DNA of 64,000 bases from positions 800,218 to 864,217 of the forward strand of contig NZ_KE150242.1 in the NCBI RefSeq assembly GCF_000411115.1, read 5' to 3'. Of this stretch, positions 9,024-16,600 are shown one piece after another. This DNA is from Capnocytophaga granulosa ATCC 51502. GTDB lineage: Bacteria; Bacteroidota; Bacteroidia; Flavobacteriales; Flavobacteriaceae. A program made the translations under genes and the position numbers. The notes beneath the pieces are model-generated. The model saw only the letters and a list, made by a program, of their open reading frames with translations, was not told the DNA's origin and ran no database searches. The first letter of the stretch is position 1, and every line of letters starts with the position of its first letter.

Positions 9024-9051
9024 CTTTTCATTATTCATTTTTCACTTTTCA
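9024..9051. repeat. Heptanucleotide array, 4 units (CTTTTCA type)
   Basis: CTTTTCA, TTATTCA, TTTTTCA, CTTTTCA in register, with a degenerate fifth unit. It begins at the predicted P1 start site of fabI and uses a different consensus from the array 40 bp upstream. Confidence 0.75.
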
Positions 9052-9062
9052 CTCATTTCCGC

Positions 9063-9092
9063 TTGTTATTTCAAATAAAATCCTTACTTTTG
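9063..9092 (+). promoter_or_regulatory. Proximal fabI promoter (P2)
   Basis: TTG (9063-9065), 19-nt spacer, TACTTTTG (9085-9092), 26 nt before the fabI start codon. Exact consensus. Confidence 0.75.
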
Positions 9093-9118
9093 TGCGATAG
9101 AATTAAATACAATATATT

Positions 9119-9928
9119 ATGTATAACTTATTAAAAGGAAAAAGAGGCATCATCTTTGGTGCTTTAGATGAGAACTCCATAGCATGGAAAACCGCTGAGC
9201 GCGTACATGAAGAAGGAGGCCAGTTTGTCCTTACCAATGCGCCTATTGCGATGCGCATGGGAAAAATCAATGAATTAGCTGAAAAAACAGGTGCTCAAGT
9301 AATCCCTGCTGATGCTACCAATATGGACGACTTACAGAATTTGGTTACCAAAGCGGTAGAAATCCTCGGTGGTAAGCTGGATTTTGTACTACACTCCATA
9401 GGTATGTCGGTCAATGTACGTAAAAATATCCCTTATACTGAGTCTAACTATGACTTTTATGCCAAGGGCTGGGACGTTTCGGCGCTTTCTTTCCATAAGG
9501 TGTGCCAAGCCCTCCATAAGAATGACGCAATGAACGAATGGGGTAGTATCGTAGCACTTACTTATATCGCGGCCCAACGTACTTTCCCTGACTATAATGA
9601 TATGGCCGACAACAAGGCTTACTTGGAGTCTATCGCGCGTAGTTTTGGGTACTTCTATGGTAAGGATAAGCATGTGCGTATCAATACCATCTCCCAGTCC
9701 CCTACTCCTACCACTGCTGGACAAGGTGTGAAGGGCTTTGATGGTTTTATCACCTACGCTGAGCTAATGTCTCCACTGGGCAATGCCACTGCTGATGACT
9801 GTGCCAACTATGTTGTTACCCTCTTCAGCGACCTTACCCGTAAGGTTACCATGCAGAACCTCTATCACGATGGCGGCTTCTCCAATGTAGGGGTCACTCC
9901 TGAGGTAATCGCTCATATGAGTAAATAA
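9119..9928 (+). CDS. fabI: Enoyl-[acyl-carrier-protein] reductase (NADH), FabI
   Basis: 269 residues of the divergent short-chain dehydrogenase fold that performs the last reduction of each fatty-acid elongation cycle. The Rossmann region GALDENSIAWKTAE lies at 13-26, the SIGMS stretch near 92-96, and the catalytic Y-x6-K appears as YNDMADNK. The C-terminal substrate loop (ISQSPTPTTAG) is also typical. It is transcribed from two candidate promoters and followed by a strong hairpin terminator. fabH lies 53 kb away at the other end of the window. Confidence 0.95.
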   Translation: MYNLLKGKRGIIFGALDENSIAWKTAERVHEEGGQFVLTNAPIAMRMGKINELAEKTGAQVIPADATNMDDLQNLVTKAVEILGGKLDFVLHSIGMSVNVRKNIPYTESNYDFYAKGWDVSALSFHKVCQALHKNDAMNEWGSIVALTYIAAQRTFPDYNDMADNKAYLESIARSFGYFYGKDKHVRINTISQSPTPTTAGQGVKGFDGFITYAELMSPLGNATADDCANYVVTLFSDLTRKVTMQNLYHDGGFSNVGVTPEVIAHMSK

Positions 9929-9949
9929 TTTTTTCATTTTATATAATTC

Positions 9950-9983
9950 AAAAAACTATCATTGCTATTAATGATAGTTTTTT
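9950..9983 (+). terminator. Strong intrinsic terminator after fabI
   Basis: A perfect 14-bp stem (9950-9963 with 9970-9983) with a 6-nt loop and T-run on the right and A-run on the left, so it could act in both directions. It isolates fabI from the helicase gene that follows. Confidence 0.85.
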
Positions 9984-9989
9984 GTTATC

Positions 9990-10038
9990 TGTCATTCATT
10001 ACTTGTCATTAGTCATTAGTCATTAATCATTAGTCATT
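9990..10038. repeat. Heptanucleotide array, 7 units (AGTCATT type)
   Basis: Seven heptamers (TGTCATT, CATTACT, TGTCATT, AGTCATT twice, AATCATT, AGTCATT). It begins 6 nt after the fabI terminator and ends 3 nt before the helicase ATG, so it is the only DNA between them. The consensus is the reverse complement of the TGACTAA type at mutS and ccoS. Confidence 0.9.
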
Positions 10039-10041
10039 ATT

Positions 10042-13000
10042 ATGGAGCCTTTTAGCAAAGAAGTATTTGATCTTTTTGGGCAGAAATTAAAAATAGGAAA
10101 TCGCCGAGGGGTACACCTCAATGCGGTAGTGAGCAACTCGCGCTATAAGTTCGATTTAGCGCGACTTTCAGCTATATTCAAGAGCCTACCTGAGCGGTTC
10201 GTCTTGGACTTACTGACCGTGAAAAACCTCAAATTCACCTTCTCCCTGCACGATACACCCTCTACAGCTATTGATGAGCGGGATTATACCATAGTAGAAA
10301 CCGCTGAAGCTGTAAGAGCAAAAAAGCAAACAACCGAAAAAGACGAGAACAAAGAGCGAGCAGAGCTTTTGGAAAAACTCTCCGATGGGGTAGATAATCT
10401 CATTTTCCAGAGTGAGGCCATCTTTCAGGAAAAAGGTGTCAATGCGTTGGGGTTTGGTTTTCCTATCTTAGCCAGACGCGATTTGACTGATGGGCAGATC
10501 ACAGTGGCTCCTATACTTATCTGGTCGGTGAGAATACGTCCTACCTCCCAGCTCAACACTTGGGAGATTAGCCGCAGTGAGGATGATCCTATCTATATCA
10601 ACGAAGTGCTTATCAATCACTTGCAGAACGACTCCCATGTTACCATTGCCCCTATCCCTGACCAAATGCTCGAAGACGGCAAGATAGACAAAGCGGAACT
10701 CTACCAGATATGTACCGACCTTCTCAGTCAGCTAAAAATCAAACAGAACCTTGATTTCTTAGAGAACAACTATGCAGAGATAAGCCCTATCAAAACCAAG
10801 GCCGCCTACGAGGCACTCCTGCCTGAAAAAGGCAATGCGCTGATTGAGAAGGCTGGACTCTTTTCCCTTTTTGAGGTACAGAAACAAAACATCATCAATG
10901 ATTACCAAAGCCTTAAGGAGCAGTTTTCCCCACGCGAGAGTACGCCTAAAGAGGATTTCCAAACCTTTACCAGTATTCCTACCGACCCTTCTCAGCAGGA
11001 AGTGCTAGAGCAACTCCGCACCCAATCGCACCTGCTCATACAAGGCCCCCCTGGTACGGGAAAAAGCCAAACCCTTACGGCTATCTTGGTCAATGCCTTG
11101 GAGAACCAACAGAAGGTCTTGGTAGTCTGTGAGAAGCAAACCGCCCTAGAGGTACTACACCACTCCTTAGAGAATCATGGCTTAGGCAAATACACCATTC
11201 TTATCAAGGACAGCATAGCCGATAGAAAATTGGTAGTGGATGCTGTGCGCAATATCTTGGACGACCCCGCTTTCAAAAAGGCAATTCCCCCCTACCCACA
11301 AGAGGCCAAAGACACACAAATTGGAGGATTAAAGCAGCTAAAAGAAGCCATCAACCTACACCACAAAGAGCTATTCACTCCCCTACTCTCTGGGGAAAAC
11401 TGGACGGAACTTATGGGACAACTGCTCAAGTATGCTCCACAGCGCACTGCTCTCTCCCTACAAGGACTCCCCTTAAGCTTTACCGATGAGGAACATGAGG
11501 CGCTCAGGGAAACCCTCGCCCCAGCCCAGCGACTTTACACCCCTTTTGCCCCCTACAAAGAGGGCTATCTATACAACCCTAAGACACTCATAGCCAAGCC
11601 TTATCAGCAAACAGCACATCATACAGAAGCCACTTTTAACAGCTATAAAGAACAATGGGCACAGATTCTTTCCCTATATGAGCAGTATAGGGGGGAATAT
11701 CTATATAAGCGCAAGGAAGAACTCTCTGAGCAAATCCAACTGCTCACTACCTATATAAATGAGACAGAAGCCCTTACCAGCCTGCTTCCTGCCGATGCCG
11801 ACCAATACAATCGTAAGCGTACCGAAAGCTTTTTCTATAAGCTTAGCGCACTCTTCATGAGCCAACGCAAGGAGGCTATCACTCAGCAAAAACGCTTATT
11901 ATGGCTTTGCCAAGAGATTAAGAAGATTAGCCTACATCCCAATTTTGCCCCGCTTTCCCTTTCCGATAACCTCTTTTCCAATAAGGAGCAGATTCTTCGC
12001 TATCGAGAGGAACTTGGCCGAGCCAGTGCCCACTTCGAGGAAAAAGTAGCTGCTGACTTTGCCTCTTTGGATGTGGCCAACTTCTACGATCCTAAGTTTG
12101 CCAGCGATACCCTACATGCGCTCACCAGAGCTTTAAGCCAACTAAAAGAACAAATAAAGGAGCATGCTTATATAGCCGCTACCCCTCAGGGGCTGACTTT
12201 CTTTGATTTCAAGCGTTATATAGAGGGTGCTTTGGAGCAACACAACCAATACCAAAACGATCACAACAACCCCTTAGAGGTAGGTTATCAATGGTTTGCC
12301 TTCGAAGCAGAACTTTCTGCTTTACTTAAGCAATGTTTGCTGCTCTTGGAACAAGCCCAAGCACTCAACTGGGAAGCCTCTTTCCTATATGCCTATTATG
12401 AGGCTTTCTTGCTCAAAAAATCGGAGACACTCAGCGCCTTTTCGGCCAATACTTATGAGGATTTCAGAGAAAAGCTCCGCCGCTTTGCTGCCTCACAACA
12501 GCAGCTGATTACCCAATACTGGGATCAAGCCCAAATAGCAGCCGTCAAGGACTTTGAGACCAACCACAAGGAGCTGACAGTGGCCAACCTATATAATAAG
12601 CGCCGAAGTGAAAAGCACAGCCGCCTATCCCTCAGGCAGATAGCCTGCAAAGATACAGACCTATTCACCACCTTTTTCCCTATAGTACTCACCACCCCCG
12701 ATAGCTGTTGTAACCTTTTCCAAGGAAAGAACTTCTACTTTGACTATGTCGTTTTTGATGAAGCCAGCCAGCTGAAATTGGAAGACAACCTCCCTGCTAT
12801 TCTCAAGGGAAAAACTGTTATCATCGCAGGGGACGAACACCAGATGCCTCCGAGCAACTACTTTAGTAAGATCTTTGACGGCGGCTACCAAGATGAGGAA
12901 GAGATAGACGAGGAAGACCAAGCCCTCCAGAAGAACTCGCTGCTCTCGGTAGAGTCGCTGCTTGACTTTGCCCTTGAGTACAAGTACGATAAGCATCATC

Positions 13001-14031
13001 TGGACTTCCATTACCGTTCCAAACACCCTTACTTGATAGATTTTTCCAATGTAGCTTTCTACAATGGGAAACTACGCCCCTTGCCTCGTTTTGAGAGTGA
13101 AAACCCTATCAACTTCTACCAGGTAGATGGCACTTTTCACGAATATACCAACGAAGCCGAGGCACTCAAGGTCATTGAGATTCTCAGAGAAATCACCCCC
13201 AGAGAGGACGGCAGTTACCCCTCCGTAGGGGTAGCCACTTTCAACATCACCCAGCGCAACCTTATCCGAAAGAAACTGCTGTGGCTCAGGAACCAGCCTA
13301 CCGAACAAGAATTTGCCGAGAAACTCACCGCACTAGAACAAGCAGGCCTCTTTATCAAGAACTTAGAGAATATACAGGGAGACGAACGAGATATCATTAT
13401 CCTTTCGGTAACTTATGGAAAGAAGAAAGATGGCAAGTTTGTCCAGAGTTTTGGCCCCCTAAACCAACAAAAAGGCTATAAGTTGCTCAATGTGATCATC
13501 ACCCGTGCCAAAGAAAAAATCTATGTATGCAATTCCATACCTGAGGCGGTATTTCTCAATTATGCTGATGCCTTAGCCCAAGAGCAGGCCAACAACCGCA
13601 AGGCCGTACTCTATGCCTATCTGGCTTATACCAAAGCGGTAAGTGAGGGAAATAGTCAAGCTATGGGGGAAGTATTACAAAGTCTCGCCCTCTATGGCAA
13701 CCTGAGGAAAGAAGCCACTACCCAAGGACAATTGCTATTCAAAGAAGAAGTTTTTGCGCTACTTTCTACACAATTTCCTACCCTTAGTCTTAGCAAGGAT
13801 AAGCCTTTCGGAGGTTATATGATCGATATACTACTGACGCCCCCTTCAGGCAAGCCCATCGCCATAGAGTGTCTGAGCAAGCCCATCTACCAGCAGCCTA
13901 TGGGCTATTTGGAAGACCTACACAAGGAACAGATTCTCCGTGATGCAGGCCTTGATTATATGCGTATCCATGCCGATAAGCCCATCAAAAGCGCCCTTTC
14001 CGCTCTTGAAAAAACACTCGCTACCCGATGA
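10042..14031 (+). CDS. Large superfamily 1 helicase with nuclease-like C-terminus
   Basis: 1,329 residues. Residues 1-300 resemble the DUF4011-type N-terminal region of large AAA_11/AAA_12 helicases. Walker A GPPGTGKS is at 335-342. A long insert rich in Glu, Gln and Leu (about 430-860) precedes Walker B VVFDEASQ at 903-910. Later motifs include DFHYRSKHPYLIDFSN, NIQGDERDIIILSVTYG and LNVIITRAKEKIYV. The C-terminal 100 residues look like a Vsr/DUF559/MTES_1575 nuclease fold: Asp1262, Glu1276 and the closing RDAGLDYMRIHAD. A Lys sits at E+4 rather than E+2, so it may be degenerate. Helicases of this layout with a C-terminal nuclease include anti-phage proteins, but a repair role is also possible. 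No promoter is evident between the fabI terminator and the array upstream. It overlaps mnmD by 4 nt. Confidence 0.8.
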   Translation: MEPFSKEVFDLFGQKLKIGNRRGVHLNAVVSNSRYKFDLARLSAIFKSLPERFVLDLLTVKNLKFTFSLHDTPSTAIDERDYTIVETAEAVRAKKQTTEKDENKERAELLEKLSDGVDNLIFQSEAIFQEKGVNALGFGFPILARRDLTDGQITVAPILIWSVRIRPTSQLNTWEISRSEDDPIYINEVLINHLQNDSHVTIAPIPDQMLEDGKIDKAELYQICTDLLSQLKIKQNLDFLENNYAEISPIKTKAAYEALLPEKGNALIEKAGLFSLFEVQKQNIINDYQSLKEQFSPRESTPKEDFQTFTSIPTDPSQQEVLEQLRTQSHLLIQGPPGTGKSQTLTAILVNALENQQKVLVVCEKQTALEVLHHSLENHGLGKYTILIKDSIADRKLVVDAVRNILDDPAFKKAIPPYPQEAKDTQIGGLKQLKEAINLHHKELFTPLLSGENWTELMGQLLKYAPQRTALSLQGLPLSFTDEEHEALRETLAPAQRLYTPFAPYKEGYLYNPKTLIAKPYQQTAHHTEATFNSYKEQWAQILSLYEQYRGEYLYKRKEELSEQIQLLTTYINETEALTSLLPADADQYNRKRTESFFYKLSALFMSQRKEAITQQKRLLWLCQEIKKISLHPNFAPLSLSDNLFSNKEQILRYREELGRASAHFEEKVAADFASLDVANFYDPKFASDTLHALTRALSQLKEQIKEHAYIAATPQGLTFFDFKRYIEGALEQHNQYQNDHNNPLEVGYQWFAFEAELSALLKQCLLLLEQAQALNWEASFLYAYYEAFLLKKSETLSAFSANTYEDFREKLRRFAASQQQLITQYWDQAQIAAVKDFETNHKELTVANLYNKRRSEKHSRLSLRQIACKDTDLFTTFFPIVLTTPDSCCNLFQGKNFYFDYVVFDEASQLKLEDNLPAILKGKTVIIAGDEHQMPPSNYFSKIFDGGYQDEEEIDEEDQALQKNSLLSVESLLDFALEYKYDKHHLDFHYRSKHPYLIDFSNVAFYNGKLRPLPRFESENPINFYQVDGTFHEYTNEAEALKVIEILREITPREDGSYPSVGVATFNITQRNLIRKKLLWLRNQPTEQEFAEKLTALEQAGLFIKNLENIQGDERDIIILSVTYGKKKDGKFVQSFGPLNQQKGYKLLNVIITRAKEKIYVCNSIPEAVFLNYADALAQEQANNRKAVLYAYLAYTKAVSEGNSQAMGEVLQSLALYGNLRKEATTQGQLLFKEEVFALLSTQFPTLSLSKDKPFGGYMIDILLTPPSGKPIAIECLSKPIYQQPMGYLEDLHKEQILRDAGLDYMRIHADKPIKSALSALEKTLATR

Positions 14032-14690
14032 AAAGAAAGATCATATACACCCAAGACGGCTCCACTACCTTAGAAATAGAAGCATGGGGCGAACACTATC
14101 ACTCCATGCGAGGCGCTATAGGCGAGGCCTACCATGTTTTCATTCACCAAGGTTTAGAACTCTTCGCCAGAAAAGAGATTTTTTTGCTTGAAATAGGCCT
14201 TGGAACAGGCCTGAATGCCTTTATTACGTTCTTAGAACATGAGCGGCAGCAGCAGACCATTCATTACGAAGGTGTGGAGGCCTATCCCCTAACGGCTGAG
14301 GAAGTCGCCTGCTTGAACTATCCTGAACTATTGCACGCTGGAGATAAGAAGGCTGTCTTCGAGCTACTACACAGCACCCCATGGGACGAGACAGTTTCCC
14401 TCTCCCCCACTTTTACCCTTAAAAAGCGGCTACAATCCTTTGAGCAAATCTGCGACCAAGAGCGTTTTGACCTTATCTACTTTGATGCTTTTTCGGCCAG
14501 TGTACAACCAGAGCTATGGACAGAGACCCTTTTTGAACGTATGTACCAAGCACTCAAAACAGGCGGCATCTTGGTTACCTACGCCTCCAAAGGGAGTGCG
14601 CGCCGAGCCATGCAAGCCGTTGGTTTCAAAGTAGAAAAGCTCCCTGGTGCTTTAGGGAAACGAGATATGCTCCGAGCTAAAAAAGAATAA
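14028..14690 (+). CDS. mnmD: tRNA 5-methylaminomethyl-2-thiouridine methyltransferase domain protein
   Basis: 220 residues. Rossmann methyltransferase with the SAM motif LEIGLGTGLNAF (about 55-66), DLIYFDAFSASVQPELW and the C-terminal GALGKRDMLRA typical of MnmD. It methylates the wobble uridine intermediate of certain tRNAs. It is the stand-alone form without the FAD-dependent MnmC1 domain of Escherichia coli MnmC. Its ATG overlaps the helicase stop (ATGA), implying translational coupling to a gene of apparently unrelated function. Confidence 0.9.
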   Translation: MKRKIIYTQDGSTTLEIEAWGEHYHSMRGAIGEAYHVFIHQGLELFARKEIFLLEIGLGTGLNAFITFLEHERQQQTIHYEGVEAYPLTAEEVACLNYPELLHAGDKKAVFELLHSTPWDETVSLSPTFTLKKRLQSFEQICDQERFDLIYFDAFSASVQPELWTETLFERMYQALKTGGILVTYASKGSARRAMQAVGFKVEKLPGALGKRDMLRAKKE

Positions 14691-14734
14691 AAATGAGCCT
14701 TGGGTGCAAAAAAAATTATTTTTTTAATAAACAT

Positions 14735-14764
14735 TTGTTTTTTAATAAAATAGTTGTATTTTTG
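14735..14764 (+). promoter_or_regulatory. Promoter of the rimP-nusA-infB operon
   Basis: TTG (14735-14737), 19-nt spacer, TATTTTTG (14757-14764). The predicted start is near 14771, leaving a leader of about 53 nt that contains a terminator-like hairpin. Confidence 0.8.
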
Positions 14765-14782
14765 CACTCGGAATTGGTAATT

Positions 14783-14815
14783 AAGAGGTAGAGGGCGGAT
14801 AAGTCCTCTTTTTTT
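14783..14815 (+). terminator. Terminator-like hairpin in the rimP leader (candidate attenuator)
   Basis: AAGAGG (14783-14788) or AGAGG (14790-14794) can pair with CCTCTT (14805-14810), followed directly by a run of T to 14815. It lies between the promoter and the rimP ATG at 14824, so it cannot end the previous operon alone. The two alternative left arms compete for the same right arm. Confidence 0.6.
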
Positions 14816-14823
14816 ATAATTAT

Positions 14824-15288
14824 ATGAACTTAAAAGAACGTGTAAAAGAACTGATTGACAAGGGGTTAGAGGAGAATCCTTCACTCTTTCTCATTGACTA
14901 TTCAGTAGGTGGGGACAACCTCATCAAGGTAATTATTGATGGCGATAATGGAGTCGGTATAGAAGATTGTGTAGCCTTAAGCCGTGCTATTGAACATAAT
15001 TTGGACAGAGAAGAGGAGGATTTTTCCTTAGAAGTAAGCTCTTGTGGTATCTCCGCTCCTCTTGTTTTAGAGCGCCAATATACCAAAAACATAGGTCGCG
15101 AGGTAGAGGTCAAGACCGCTACAGCAAGCCATACAGGGGTAATTAAAGGGGTAAGTAATGCAGTAGTAACCCTTGAGGTCACCTCGCGCCAGCCCAAACC
15201 ACAAGGAAAAGGGAAAATTACCGTTACCGAGGAAATTCTTCTGCCTATAGAAGAGATAAAAGAAGCAAAATTAAAATTAAAATTTTAG
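14824..15288 (+). CDS. rimP: Ribosome maturation factor RimP
   Basis: 154 residues, needed for 30S subunit maturation. The N-terminal RimP domain includes VGGDNLIKVIIDGDNGVGIEDCVALSR and the SSCGISAPL stretch (Gly-Leu turn typical of the family). A C-terminal SH3-like domain follows. It is the first gene of the conserved rimP-nusA-infB cluster, 8 nt before nusA. Confidence 0.93.
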   Translation: MNLKERVKELIDKGLEENPSLFLIDYSVGGDNLIKVIIDGDNGVGIEDCVALSRAIEHNLDREEEDFSLEVSSCGISAPLVLERQYTKNIGREVEVKTATASHTGVIKGVSNAVVTLEVTSRQPKPQGKGKITVTEEILLPIEEIKEAKLKLKF

Positions 15289-15296
15289 ATACTCTC

Positions 15297-16532
15297 ATGG
15301 AAAATAATCTCGATTTGATAGAATCCTTTTCAGAATTTAGAGACGACAAGCTCATAGATCGCGAGGCACTGATGTCCATCTTGGACGAAGTGTTCAAGAC
15401 TGCTTTGAAGAAAAAATACGGTTCGGATGAGAACTTTGATATCATCATCAACCCCGATAAGGGTGACATAGAGATATGGCGCAATCGTATTATTGTAGAT
15501 GACGGTATGGTGGAGAATCCCAATGCAGAGATACCACTGAGCGAGGCACTCAAAATAGAATCGGACTTTGAGGTAGGGGAAGAGGTTTCCGAAGAGGTGA
15601 AAATCAGTCAGCTCGGCCGTCGTGCGATCTTGGCCTTGCGACAGAATCTCATCTCCAAGGTACATGAGTATGACAACAATACCGTTTATAAGAAATTCAA
15701 AGAACTCATCGGAACTATATACACCGCTGAGATACACCATATTAAGGGAAAAACAGTGATCTTGCTTGATGATGAAGGCAATGAGATCCTCTTGCCTAGA
15801 GACAAGCAAATCCCATCGGACTTCTTCAAGAAAGGAGAAACCACTAAGGGGATTATAGAGTCGGTAGATTTCAAAGGAAATAAGCCCTCTATCATTCTTT
15901 CCCGCACCTCACCTGTATTCTTGGAACGCCTTTTTGAGCAAGAGATTCCAGAGATTGCCGATGGGCTTATCACTATCCAAAAGGTAGCCCGTATTCCAGG
16001 GGAGAAAGCTAAAATTGCGGTAGATACTTATGACGATCGCATAGACCCTGTAGGGGCTTGCGTGGGCGTGAATGGTGCTCGTATCCGTAGCATCGTACGC
16101 GAGTTAGGCAATGAGAATATAGATGTTATCAGCTATTCAAGCAATATCAACCTATTCATTAGCAAGGCTTTAGCTCCCGCTAAAATCACCTCTATCACAG
16201 TGAATGAGGAAACCAAGCGCGCCGAGATTCTCTTGGCCTCCGAGGAAGTTTCCAAAGCTATCGGTAAGGGAGGAAGCAATATACGCTTGGCGAGCCTGCT
16301 TACAGGTTATGAGATAGATGTATTCCGTGAAGGCGCCGAAGAAGACGTAGAACTCTCCGAATTTGAAGACGATATAGAACCATGGGTAATAGAAGAGTTC
16401 CGCCGCATAGGCCTTGATACTGCCAAGAGTGTCTTGGAATACAGTGCTGAAGAATTAGAAAAACGCGTAGATTTGGAAGCTGAAACAATCCAAGAAGTAT
16501 TGCGTATTCTCAAGGAAGAATTTGAAAATTAG
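15297..16532 (+). CDS. nusA: Transcription termination/antitermination factor NusA
   Basis: 411 residues, the short form without the C-terminal acidic repeats of E. coli. N-terminal RNA-polymerase-binding domain, S1 domain (about 135-200), and KH1/KH2 domains with GVNGARIRSIVRELGNENIDV and AIGKGGSNIRLASLLTGYEIDV. A short C-terminal helical segment with a helix-hairpin-helix-like stretch follows. NusA modulates pausing and hairpin-dependent termination, so it could act on the hairpin in its own operon leader. Confidence 0.96.
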   Translation: MENNLDLIESFSEFRDDKLIDREALMSILDEVFKTALKKKYGSDENFDIIINPDKGDIEIWRNRIIVDDGMVENPNAEIPLSEALKIESDFEVGEEVSEEVKISQLGRRAILALRQNLISKVHEYDNNTVYKKFKELIGTIYTAEIHHIKGKTVILLDDEGNEILLPRDKQIPSDFFKKGETTKGIIESVDFKGNKPSIILSRTSPVFLERLFEQEIPEIADGLITIQKVARIPGEKAKIAVDTYDDRIDPVGACVGVNGARIRSIVRELGNENIDVISYSSNINLFISKALAPAKITSITVNEETKRAEILLASEEVSKAIGKGGSNIRLASLLTGYEIDVFREGAEEDVELSEFEDDIEPWVIEEFRRIGLDTAKSVLEYSAEELEKRVDLEAETIQEVLRILKEEFEN

Positions 16533-16600
16533 CCTAAAAACCAAATAATACACAACCAACACACATCAGACAAAATAAAAAAACGAGCTTAGAAAAATTT

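Noticed and set aside
8787..9100. Two ORFs of 63 and 70 codons in the mutS-fabI array, encoding seven-residue repeats (TSDQRLV and SLVVGHL types)
   Set aside because: They are open only because the 21-bp superunit is divisible by three; no start context or family match supports coding.
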